A stretch of 6,355 nt of DNA from an uncultured Nitrospina sp. (GTDB lineage Bacteria > Nitrospinota > Nitrospinia > Nitrospinales > VA-1), in NCBI GenBank assembly GCA_950072225.1, contig CATMOP010000120.1, forward strand, positions 1-6,355, given 5' to 3'. The first letter of the stretch is position 1. Each line of letters starts with the position of its first letter. The notes under the pieces were generated by a model that did no database searches, had not been told where the DNA came from, and saw only the letters and a program-made list of their open reading frames with translations. Of this stretch, positions 1 through 4,758 are shown piece after piece. Position numbers and translations under genes: made by a program.

Positions 1-1
1 G

Positions 2-85
2 GTTGGACATACATTGGGTGAATTTTCTCCTACGCGTACATTTAGGTCGCACGGTGGTAAAACTAAAAAAGCAGTGACCAAGTAA
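2..85 (+). CDS. rpsS: 30S ribosomal protein S19, C-terminal end (partial)
   Basis: This is the last 27 codons of rpsS; the start lies upstream of the window. The visible protein begins VGHTLGEFSPTRTFRSHGGK, which matches the S19 C-terminal signature (GHxLGEFxPTRxFxxH), and then ends in a short lysine-rich tail before a TAA stop. S19 sits in the head of the 30S subunit, contacts 16S rRNA together with S13, and lies near the A-site tRNA. It is followed after 18 bases by rplV, the normal S10-operon order. The family is about 90 residues, so roughly two thirds of the gene is outside the window. The identification is secure because both motif and neighbours agree. Confidence 0.95.
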   Translation, partial: VGHTLGEFSPTRTFRSHGGKTKKAVTK

Positions 86-103
86 GATTTTAACAGGGAC
101 ATC

Positions 104-445
104 ATGGAAGTTAGAGCTTTACTCAGGCATACAAGGACTGCGCCGCGCAAGGCCCGTTTGGTTGCAGATTTAATTCGCGGAAAAAATGTGAACGATGCGA
201 TCAATATTCTTGCATTTACCCGCAAGCGTGCGGCGGGAGTTTTTCAAAAACTGCTGAAATCCGCGATCGCTAATGCAGAGGAGAACCATAAGGTTCTTGA
301 TGTGGATGATTTGGTGGTGAAAAACGTCCGGGTGGATGGGGGCGTGACTTGGAAGCGGAATATGCCGCGAGCCAGGGGAACGTCAACCATGATTCAAAAG
401 AAGACCAGTCATATCACTTTGATACTGGAAGAAAAAGAATCTTAA
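104..445 (+). CDS. rplV: 50S ribosomal protein L22
   Basis: The 113-residue product has the usual length for L22, an early-assembly protein that binds 23S rRNA and sends a long beta-hairpin into the peptide exit tunnel. Visible signatures are RTAPRKARLVADLIRGK at about residues 11-27, the helix ending SAIANAEENH at about 53-62, and the hairpin and C-terminal strand from KRNMPRARG (84-92) to KTSHITLIL (100-108). The ATG at 104 follows a modest AGGGA (95-99). The hairpin departs from the common pattern: where E. coli reads GRADRILKR, this protein reads GTSTMIQKK, so two arginines are replaced by threonine and methionine. The stop codon is embedded in the Shine-Dalgarno sequence of rpsC. Confidence 0.97.
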   Translation: MEVRALLRHTRTAPRKARLVADLIRGKNVNDAINILAFTRKRAAGVFQKLLKSAIANAEENHKVLDVDDLVVKNVRVDGGVTWKRNMPRARGTSTMIQKKTSHITLILEEKES

Positions 446-449
446 GGAG
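444..449 (+). promoter_or_regulatory. Shine-Dalgarno sequence of rpsC, overlapping the rplV stop
   Basis: AAGGAG lies 8 bases before the GTG start of rpsC. Its first two bases are the last two of the rplV TAA stop, so a ribosome terminating on rplV covers the rpsC binding site. This supports the GTG start and suggests translational coupling of the two genes. Confidence 0.75.
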
Positions 450-457
450 ATAAAAGC

Positions 458-1141
458 GTGGGTCAAAAAGTTCACCCGTACGGGTTCAGGCTGGGATACA
501 ACAAGACTTGGATATCTAACTGGTATGCCAAGAAAGGGTATTCCGAGCAGTTGATTGAGGATATGGCTCTGAGAAAGCATATCTTCAAGACGCTGGCTCA
601 TGCGGGAATCTCCAAGGTGGAGATTGAGCGTTCGGCAAACCGCGTGAGGGTCAATATCCATACTGCGCGTCCGGGAATCATTATTGGGAAAAAGGGTCTT
701 GAGGTGGACAGGCTGAAAGAAGAATTGCAGAAAGTCATGTCCGGAAAACAGGTTAATCTCAACATCAAAGAGGTGCGTCGCGCAGAACTGGAGGCGGCTT
801 TAATCGCTCAGAATATCGCCCTGCAATTGGAAAAAAGGGTCTCGTTTCGCCGGGCAATGAAAAAGAGTGTGATCTCGGCGCTGAGGTTTGGGGCCAAAGG
901 AATCAAAATCCGGGTATCGGGTCGGCTGGGCGGTGCGGAAATCGCCCGTAGTGAATGGTATCGGGAGGGCAGGGTTCCCCTGCATACCTTGAGGGCAGAT
1001 ATCGATTATGGAACTGCGGTCTCCAATACCACTTTTGGAATTATTGGGGTGAAGGTTTGGATTTACAAGGGAGATATTCTTTCCGTTAAGGAGGCTGAAA
1101 AGGCTAAGGGATTTGACGGGAAGGAAAAAGCTTCAGCCTGA
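458..1141 (+). CDS. rpsC: 30S ribosomal protein S3
   Basis: The 227-residue protein is close to the usual S3 length (E. coli has 233). S3 sits at the solvent side of the 30S head, lines the mRNA entry channel with S4 and S5, and contributes to helicase activity on mRNA. The start MGQKVHPYGFRLGYNKTW is the S3 N-terminal signature. A type II KH domain follows, with its GxxG loop at residues 77-80 (GKKG) inside RPGIIIGKKG. The C-terminal domain contains GRLGGAEIARSEWYREGRVPLHTLRADIDYG, given here as two parts: GRLGGAEIARSEWY and REGRVPLHTLRADIDYG. The GTG start is supported by AAGGAG 8 bases upstream and by the universal MGQKVHP opening. A lysine-rich, non-conserved tail ends the protein. The 66-base spacer to rplP is long for this operon. 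Confidence 0.98.
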   Translation: MGQKVHPYGFRLGYNKTWISNWYAKKGYSEQLIEDMALRKHIFKTLAHAGISKVEIERSANRVRVNIHTARPGIIIGKKGLEVDRLKEELQKVMSGKQVNLNIKEVRRAELEAALIAQNIALQLEKRVSFRRAMKKSVISALRFGAKGIKIRVSGRLGGAEIARSEWYREGRVPLHTLRADIDYGTAVSNTTFGIIGVKVWIYKGDILSVKEAEKAKGFDGKEKASA

Positions 1142-1207
1142 TAGGGGCCAGATTTAAGCTCAGGTTTTTACTGCCAGGTCATAAATGTTTTTTGGAGACA
1201 ATGCATC
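1142..1207 (+). other. rpsC-rplP spacer, 66 bases
   Basis: This non-coding spacer separates rpsC from rplP. It ends in TTGGAGACA, whose GGAG (1194-1197) lies 10 bases before the rplP ATG. CCTGA at the rpsC end (1137-1141) can pair with TCAGG (1160-1164), which is followed by five Ts, but the stem is only 5 base pairs with an 18-base loop, too weak to call a terminator. An ATG at 1201 opens a six-codon frame (MHHVDA) that overlaps the rplP start in another frame. No promoter was recognised. Confidence 0.5.
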
Positions 1208-1621
1208 ATGTTGATGCCTAAAAGAGTTAAGTATAGAAAGCGCCAAAAGGGAAGGATGCGTGGCGTGGCCTACCGCGGAGGTTCTATAGATTTTGGCACT
1301 TACGGTCTGCAGGCTTTAGAATGTGGTCGTATCAGTAATCGGCAGATTGAGGCCGCCCGTATCGCCATGACCCGGCATATCAAGCGCGGAGGTAAAATCT
1401 GGTTGAGGATTTTTCCTGATAAGCCGGTTTCCAAAAAGCCATTGGAAACAAGAATGGGTAAGGGTAAGGGCAACCCGGAATTCTGGGTGGCCGTTGTCAA
1501 GCCGGGCCGAATGCTTTACGAAATGGAGGGTGTGACAGAAGAAGTTGCCAAAGAGGCGTTCCGCCTAGCGGCGCACAAGTTGTCGGTTTCCACCCGGTTT
1601 GTTGTTAAGAATATTAATTGA
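1208..1621 (+). CDS. rplP: 50S ribosomal protein L16
   Basis: The 137-residue length is typical of L16, a late-assembly protein of the 50S subunit that binds near the peptidyl transferase centre and the A-site tRNA elbow. The protein opens MLMPKRVKYRKRQKGRMRG, the standard L16 N-terminus, which favours the first ATG (1208) over the one at 1214. Other signatures are ISNRQIEAARIAMTRHIKRGG at about residues 42-62, given as ISNRQIEAARIAMTRH and IKRGG, and the highly conserved TRMGKGKGNPEFWVAVVKPG at 81-100. R82 corresponds to the conserved arginine that is hydroxylated in E. coli L16 (Arg81). GGAG lies 10 bases upstream of the start. rpmC follows after 18 bases. Confidence 0.97.
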   Translation: MLMPKRVKYRKRQKGRMRGVAYRGGSIDFGTYGLQALECGRISNRQIEAARIAMTRHIKRGGKIWLRIFPDKPVSKKPLETRMGKGKGNPEFWVAVVKPGRMLYEMEGVTEEVAKEAFRLAAHKLSVSTRFVVKNIN

Positions 1622-1639
1622 AGAAGTAATAAACGTAAT

Positions 1640-1882
1640 ATGAAAGCCGAAGAAGTCAGAAATCTTTCCGAGAAAGAGCGGGAAGAGAAAATAGTCGATT
1701 TTAGCCAGGAAATATTTAACCTGAGGTTTCAATTGGCTACGGGAAAAATAGAAAATCCCAGCCGGCTCCGAGATCTTCGAAGAGATATTGCCCGGTTGAA
1801 AACTATCCAACGTGAAAACCGCGCTTCTGATGAAAATTCATTGAAGCAAGGCGAGGAAAATAAAGCAAGTTCTGATAAATAA
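1640..1882 (+). CDS. rpmC: 50S ribosomal protein L29
   Basis: L29 is a small two-helix protein beside the exit tunnel, next to L23, where signal recognition particle and trigger factor dock. The diagnostic core EIFNLRFQLATGKIENPSRL (24-43) is followed by RDLRRDIARLKTIQRE (44-59). The family usually has about 60-70 residues; this one has 80, because the last 20 or so residues form a polar, glutamate-, serine- and lysine-rich tail with no hydrophobic core, probably disordered. The ATG start gives the usual MKAxE opening, but there is no good Shine-Dalgarno sequence (only GAAGAAG well upstream), so coupling to rplP translation is possible. It sits between rplP and rpsQ as in most bacteria. Confidence 0.95.
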   Translation: MKAEEVRNLSEKEREEKIVDFSQEIFNLRFQLATGKIENPSRLRDLRRDIARLKTIQRENRASDENSLKQGEENKASSDK

Positions 1883-1888
1883 AACCCG

Positions 1889-1907
1889 GGTCTGGGGATA
1901 GACCAGA
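1889..1907 (+). other. two mutually exclusive small hairpins in the rpmC-rpsQ spacer
   Basis: Within the 51-base spacer, GGTCT (1889-1893) can pair with AGACC (1900-1904) around a six-base loop. TCTGG (1891-1895) can instead pair with CCAGA (1903-1907) around a seven-base loop. Each stem is 5 perfect base pairs and they share bases, so only one can form at a time. There is no following T-run, so this is not a terminator. Any regulatory role for rpsQ is unproven, and short inverted repeats of this size also arise by chance. Confidence 0.3.
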
Positions 1908-1933
1908 ATATTAAACAGGAATAGGAAAAGGTT

Positions 1934-2209
1934 TTGCAGAAAACGACTAAGAGAAAAACCCTGATGGGCCTTGTGGTGAGTAATAAAATGGATAAAACCG
2001 TGGTCGTGAAAGTGGAGCGGAAATTCATTCATCCCAAATTCAAAAAAGTGGTGAAGAGCACCCGAAAATACAGTGCCCACGATGAAAAGAATGAATGCTG
2101 TCCCGGTGATTTGATTAGCATCCGCGAAACCCGGCCCTTGAGTAAAACCAAGCGCTGGCGTTTGATCGAAATCATCAAGAAAGGTGAGGAGGCAGATAAA
2201 GCGTCATGA
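1934..2209 (+). CDS. rpsQ: 30S ribosomal protein S17
   Basis: The 91-residue product is S17, an OB-fold primary binding protein of the 16S rRNA 5' domain. Signatures are RKTLMGLVVSNKMDKTVVVKV at about 7-27, given as RKTLMGLVVSNKM and DKTVVVKV, then FIHPKFKKVVKSTRKYSAHDE (31-51; FIHPKFKKVV plus KSTRKYSAHDE), and the C-terminal GDLISIRETRPLSKTKRWRL (58-77). A TTG start at 1934 is chosen because it keeps the usual short basic N-terminus; the first internal ATG would remove the conserved RKT segment. AGGA (1923-1926) lies 7 bases upstream. The stop overlaps the rplN start by 4 bases (ATGA), which implies coupled translation. The length is slightly above the family norm because of a short polar C-terminus. 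Confidence 0.96.
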   Translation: MQKTTKRKTLMGLVVSNKMDKTVVVKVERKFIHPKFKKVVKSTRKYSAHDEKNECCPGDLISIRETRPLSKTKRWRLIEIIKKGEEADKAS

Positions 2210-2574
2210 TTCAACTGCGAACTGTTTTAGATGTAGCGGACAATTCCGGGGCCAAAGTGATTCAGTGTATCAAGGTGCTTGGCGGTTCCCGTCGTCGTTA
2301 TGCCCGGATTGGGGATATCATCGTGGTTGCGGTCAAGGAGGTCGACCCGCAAAGCACCATTAAAAAAGGTGAAGTGAAAAAGGCTGTGGTGGTGAGAACC
2401 AAAAAAGAGATCCGTCGCTCAAATGGAACCTATATCAAGTTTGATAATAATGCCGCAGTCCTTATCGGGGACACAAAAGAACCGGTGGGAACCCGTATTT
2501 TTGGTCCTGTCGGTCGCGAACTGCGTGCTAAACGCTATATGAAAATTCTTTCGCTTGCTCCGGAGGTGCTTTAG
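2206..2574 (+). CDS. rplN: 50S ribosomal protein L14
   Basis: At 122 residues this is exactly the normal bacterial length of L14, a beta-barrel protein at the subunit interface that forms bridges to the 16S rRNA and neighbours L19; it is also the docking site of the silencing factor RsfS. Clear motifs are LDVADNSGAKVIQCIKVLGG (8-27), GDIIVVAVKEVDP and KGEVKKAVVVRTKKE in the middle, and DNNAAVLIGDTKEPVGTRIF (80-99) followed by GPVGREL. The ATG overlaps the rpsQ stop. A GAGGAGG lies at 2186-2192, 13 bases upstream, a rather long spacing that coupling may compensate. The gene ends TAGTG, sharing one base with the rplX start. Confidence 0.98.
   Translation: MIQLRTVLDVADNSGAKVIQCIKVLGGSRRRYARIGDIIVVAVKEVDPQSTIKKGEVKKAVVVRTKKEIRRSNGTYIKFDNNAAVLIGDTKEPVGTRIFGPVGRELRAKRYMKILSLAPEVL
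2562..2567 (+). promoter_or_regulatory. Shine-Dalgarno sequence of rplX, inside rplN
   Basis: GGAGGT within the last codons of rplN lies 6 bases before the GTG at 2574. It is a near-perfect anti-SD match at good spacing and decides the GTG start, which shares one base with the rplN TAG stop. Confidence 0.75.
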
Positions 2575-2912
2575 TGAAGAAAGCTCCTTACAAACTCCAT
2601 CTGAAAAAAGACGATATCGTCCAGGTGATTTCCGGTAAGGAAAAGGGGAAGAAAGGCAAGGTGCTTGCCATATTTCCTGGAGAGCAGAGGGTGACCATCG
2701 AAAAACTCAATATGGTTAAACGTCATATGAAGGGCGATGGCAAGACCCGGCAACCTGGAATTATTGAGATGGAAAGCAAGATTCATATTTCCAATGTTCT
2801 GCTGGTCAGCGACAAGGTGGGTAAAGGGGTGCGGACCAAGATGAAAAAGTTGGAGGATGGAAAACGAGTCCGCGTTTGTGTAAAAACCGGCGATGTGTTG
2901 GATAGGGTGTAA
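2574..2912 (+). CDS. rplX: 50S ribosomal protein L24
   Basis: The 112-residue protein is L24, one of the two assembly-initiating proteins of the 50S subunit; it binds domain I of 23S rRNA near the tunnel exit. The N-terminal KOW motif is visible at about residues 11-36 (KKDDIVQVISGKEKGKKGKV then LAIFPG), followed by the conserved VTIEKLNMVKRHMK (40-53), QPGIIEMESKIHISNVLLV (60-78) and a C-terminal KLEDGKRVRVCVKTGD (92-107). The length is slightly above the common 100-106 residues. The GTG start is supported by GGAGGT 6 bases upstream and by the one-base overlap with rplN. The zinc-type CxxC insert seen in some L24 proteins before the RV segment is absent. Confidence 0.97.
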   Translation: MKKAPYKLHLKKDDIVQVISGKEKGKKGKVLAIFPGEQRVTIEKLNMVKRHMKGDGKTRQPGIIEMESKIHISNVLLVSDKVGKGVRTKMKKLEDGKRVRVCVKTGDVLDRV

Positions 2913-2913
2913 C

Positions 2914-3453
2914 ATGCCAAATTTTAAAAAAGCCTATTTTGAAAAGCATCAAGCGGCCATCCAGAAGGAGTTGGGGCTCGGGAATGTGATGCAGGTTCCC
3001 AGAATGACAAAAATTACCGTCAATATGGGGTTGGGAGAGGCATTGCAGAACTCCAAATTGATCGAATCTGGAATCGAGCAGTTGAAGGTGATCACCGGGC
3101 AATTGCCACTTGTCACCAAAGCCAGGAAATCCATTTCCAATTTTAAATTACGTGAGGGAGTGCCCATTGGTCTAAAGGTAACCCTGCGAGGGAACAGAAT
3201 GTATGAGTTTTATGAGCGGTTGGTATCGTTCGCGCTCCCCAGAGTCCGTGACTTCAGAGGTTTATCTCCCAAGGCGTTCGATGGACGGGGTAATTATACA
3301 ATTGGACTTAAAGAGCAATTAATTTTTCCTGAAATCGAATTTGATAAAGTTGAAAAGATCAAGGGAATGAATATCACGATTACCACCACGGCTCAAAATG
3401 ATGAGCAGGGCCGATGTTTGTTGACCCATATGGGGCTTCCGCTAAGAAAGTAA
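2914..3453 (+). CDS. rplE: 50S ribosomal protein L5
   Basis: The product is 179 residues, the same length as E. coli L5. With L18 and L25 (where present) it attaches 5S rRNA to the central protuberance, and it contacts the P-site tRNA and S13. Signatures are VPRMTKITVNMGLGEA (28-43), the 5S-binding region TKARKSISNFKLREGVPIG (68-86), FALPRVRDFRGLSPKAFDGR (106-125), GNYTIGLKEQLIFPEI (126-141) and MNITITTTA (152-160). The ATG at 2914 is preferred over an in-frame ATG at 2893 inside rplX, because it gives the normal MPNFKKAY opening; AGGG (2904-2907) lies 6 bases before it. In E. coli the S8 repressor site of the spc operon lies at this gene's start; I could not recognise such a site here. Confidence 0.98.
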   Translation: MPNFKKAYFEKHQAAIQKELGLGNVMQVPRMTKITVNMGLGEALQNSKLIESGIEQLKVITGQLPLVTKARKSISNFKLREGVPIGLKVTLRGNRMYEFYERLVSFALPRVRDFRGLSPKAFDGRGNYTIGLKEQLIFPEIEFDKVEKIKGMNITITTTAQNDEQGRCLLTHMGLPLRK

Positions 3454-3459
3454 AGGAAT

Positions 3460-3645
3460 ATGGCAAAAAAATCACTCGTCGCCAAGCAGAAGCGACAACA
3501 GAAATTCAAAGTACGCCAGTATAGCCGGTGTCAAGTTTGTGGCAGGCCGCGGGCATTTATCCGTAAATTTGGTATATGCCGGATTTGTTTCAGGGAGAGA
3601 GCCCTGCGTGGTGAGATCCCTGGTGTTACTAAGGCGAGTTGGTAG
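3460..3645 (+). CDS. rpsZ: 30S ribosomal protein S14, short zinc-binding type (S14Z)
   Basis: This 61-residue protein is the short, zinc-binding (C+) form of S14, which stabilises the 30S head next to S3, S10 and S19. Four cysteines at 24, 27, 40 and 43 form the two CxxC pairs (CQVC and CRIC) of a zinc ribbon. The conserved end FRERALRGEIPGVTKASW (44-61) is complete. The alternative zinc-free S14 is about 90-100 residues long and lacks the cysteines. The ATG lies 6 bases after rplE; the nearest SD-like AAAGGA (3452-3457) is only 2 bases from the start, so coupled reinitiation is likely. Some genomes carry a second, zinc-free rpsN elsewhere, usually under Zur control; this cannot be judged here. 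The symbol rpsN is also used for this gene. Confidence 0.96.
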   Translation: MAKKSLVAKQKRQQKFKVRQYSRCQVCGRPRAFIRKFGICRICFRERALRGEIPGVTKASW

Positions 3646-3682
3646 TTTAATATAATTATTTTTTTGGGAGTTTAGTTTCGAT
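3646..3682 (+). other. AT-rich rpsZ-rpsH spacer with a TATAAT hexamer
   Basis: This 37-base spacer is markedly AT-rich. It contains a perfect -10-like TATAAT at 3651-3656 and then GGGAG (3666-3670), which serves as the likely ribosome binding site of rpsH 12 bases upstream of its ATG. At the right distance for a -35 element (near 3628) the sequence ACTAAG does not resemble TTGACA, and there is no extended -10 TGn. It may be a weak internal promoter or simply AT-rich spacer sequence. Confidence 0.3.
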
Positions 3683-4075
3683 ATGATGACCGATCCCATC
3701 GCTGACCTATTTACCCGTATCCGAAACGGGTTGATGGTTGGGCATCCGCGGGTTGATGTCCCCGGTTCAAAAATGAAAGCACGTATCGTGGAAATATTAA
3801 AGGAAGAAGGATATATCAAAAACTTCCGTATTTACCAAGATAATTTGCAGGGTGTCATCCGGATTTATTTGAAATACAAAGATGAAAAGTCGGTGATTCG
3901 GGGGATCAAGCGGATCAGTAAACCCGGGCGGCGAAACTATGTCAAACGTGACAAGATTCCCAGGGTTCTTAATGGCCTGGGGCTTGCCATCCTGTCTACC
4001 TCTTCGGGGGTGATGACCGACCATGAATGTAGAGAAAAAGGGGTCGGTGGAGAAGTGCTGGGTCACGTTTGGTAA
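3683..4075 (+). CDS. rpsH: 30S ribosomal protein S8
   Basis: The 130-residue product matches the normal size of S8, a primary binder of the 16S rRNA central domain (helix 21) and, in E. coli, the translational repressor of the spc operon. The protein opens MMTDPIADLFTRIRNG, the S8 signature, continues with a central SVIRGIKRISKPGRRNYV (70-87), and ends with IPRVLNGLGLAILSTSSGVM (92-111) and GGEVLGHVW (122-130). There are two adjacent start codons (3683 and 3686); both give acceptable S8 N-termini and the first is nearer the GGGAG at 3666-3670. One small departure: the common TDxEARxxxxGGE reads TDHECREKGVGGE, with cysteine in place of alanine. It is followed by an unusually long, structured spacer. 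Confidence 0.98.
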   Translation: MMTDPIADLFTRIRNGLMVGHPRVDVPGSKMKARIVEILKEEGYIKNFRIYQDNLQGVIRIYLKYKDEKSVIRGIKRISKPGRRNYVKRDKIPRVLNGLGLAILSTSSGVMTDHECREKGVGGEVLGHVW

Positions 4076-4078
4076 AAC

Positions 4079-4115
4079 TCGCAGAACTTTTGTGGGGGTA
4101 GCTTTTTCCCTGCGA
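4079..4115 (+). other. predicted hairpin 1 in the rpsH-rplF spacer
   Basis: TCGCAG (4079-4084) pairs perfectly with CTGCGA (4110-4115). Inside, GGGGG (4094-4098) could pair with part of the T5C2 run (4103-4109) using G-U pairs. The stem is followed by adenines, not thymines, so it is not an intrinsic terminator on the + strand. It starts 4 bases after the rpsH stop codon. Confidence 0.3.
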
Positions 4116-4142
4116 AAAAAAAGATTTGATTGAAACCGATCC

Positions 4143-4184
4143 CAGGTTTTGAGTCCTGCCAAGAGGTTGGGACCGAGAAACCTG
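4143..4184 (+). other. predicted hairpin 2, just upstream of rplF
   Basis: CAGGTTT (4143-4149) pairs perfectly with AAACCTG (4178-4184). Above it, GTCC (4153-4156) pairs with GGAC (4170-4173), extended by a T-G pair (4157-4169). GCC (4158-4160) then pairs with GGT (4165-4167) under an AAGA tetraloop (4161-4164), with T4168 bulged. G4151-C4174 can also pair if A4152 bulges. The result is a long, interrupted stem ending 21 bases before the rplF ATG. No T-run follows, so a role in translation or as a protein-binding site is more plausible than termination. Confidence 0.4.
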
Positions 4185-4205
4185 AATTTTATAAGAAACG
4201 CGAAC

Positions 4206-4754
4206 ATGTCTCGAATTGGAAAACAGCCGATCAAAGTTCCCTCTGGTGTGGAATTAAAGGTCAATGGGTCTAACGTGGCGGTTAAAGGGCCCAAGGGGAA
4301 GTTGCAACGCGATTTGCATCCCAACATGAAGATTGAGTTTCAGGATGGTGAAGTAAAAGTGACCCGGCCAACCGATGGAAGGCTGGATCGGTCCCTTCAT
4401 GGGCTAACGCGTACCCTGATCAATAATATGGTTGTTGGGGTTACAGAGGGATACTCCAAACAACTCAATATTGTGGGGGTGGGTTTTAAAGTCGTTCTCA
4501 AGGGGAAAGGCTTGGTTTTAAACCTTGGGCATTCGCATGCGATTGACTACCCGGCCCCTGAAGGTATTGAGTTTGATGTGGACTCTAAGAAAAACACGAT
4601 CGTGATAAAAGGAGCTAATAAGGAAGTGGTAGGGCAGACCGCTGCGGAGATTCGCGGATTTCGTCCGCCAGAACCTTATAAGGGAAAAGGAGTCATGTAC
4701 TCCACGGAAAGAATTCGCAGAAAAGCCGGTAAGACAGCAATAAGTAAAGGGTAA
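4206..4754 (+). CDS. rplF: 50S ribosomal protein L6
   Basis: The 182-residue product fits L6 (usually about 177-184), a two-domain protein near the sarcin-ricin loop and the factor-binding site, required late in 50S assembly. It opens MSRIGKQPIKVPSGVEL, the standard L6 N-terminus, which fixes the ATG at 4206. The first repeat includes VKGPKGKL (26-33). The second includes NIVGVGFKVVLKGKGLVLNL (88-107), GHSHAIDYPAPEGI (108-121) and the L6 signature GQTAAEIRGFRPPEPYKGKG (143-162). No Shine-Dalgarno sequence is apparent directly upstream, although a large hairpin is. An in-frame TTG at 4149 would add 19 residues not seen in the family and is rejected. rplR follows after 4 bases. Confidence 0.98.
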   Translation: MSRIGKQPIKVPSGVELKVNGSNVAVKGPKGKLQRDLHPNMKIEFQDGEVKVTRPTDGRLDRSLHGLTRTLINNMVVGVTEGYSKQLNIVGVGFKVVLKGKGLVLNLGHSHAIDYPAPEGIEFDVDSKKNTIVIKGANKEVVGQTAAEIRGFRPPEPYKGKGVMYSTERIRRKAGKTAISKG

Positions 4755-4758
4755 TTTT

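Larger units (their letters stand above)
4076..4205 (+). other. rpsH-rplF spacer, 130 bases, with predicted RNA structure
   Basis: This is the longest non-coding stretch in the window; the other spacers are 0-66 bases. It holds two predicted hairpins (4079-4115 and 4143-4184) and a run of eight adenines at 4115-4122. A frame in phase with rplF is open from a TTG at 4149, with a TGA at 4131 further up, but L6 proteins have no such extension. The last 20 bases before the rplF ATG have no recognisable Shine-Dalgarno sequence. No promoter or T-rich terminator tail was seen on the + strand. A leader-like regulatory RNA is an inference. Confidence 0.45.

Noticed and set aside
1137..1169. Possible intrinsic terminator between rpsC and rplP (CCTGA/TCAGG followed by five Ts)
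   Set aside because: The stem is only 5 base pairs with an 18-base loop, and termination inside this operon would be unexpected. It is too weak to annotate.
2893..2913. In-frame ATG extension of rplE inside the end of rplX
   Set aside because: It would add seven residues before the normal MPNFKKAY opening. The ATG at 2914 gives exactly the usual L5 length and has an AGGG 6 bases upstream.
2880..2930. An E. coli-like S8 repressor site at the rplX-rplE junction
   Set aside because: The genes are 1 base apart and I could not recognise the helix-21-like core by eye. A covariance-model search would be needed to claim it.
4149..4205. In-frame upstream extension of rplF from a TTG, adding 19 residues
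   Set aside because: The MSRIGKQPI opening at 4206 is the standard L6 N-terminus, the extension resembles nothing in the family, and its bases form a predicted hairpin.
3797..4327. Long open frame on the - strand (176 codons) across rpsH, the spacer and the start of rplF
   Set aside because: It lies opposite two clearly conserved genes, shows no recognisable domain and has no supporting context, so it is a shadow frame. The same holds for the other - strand open frames in the window.
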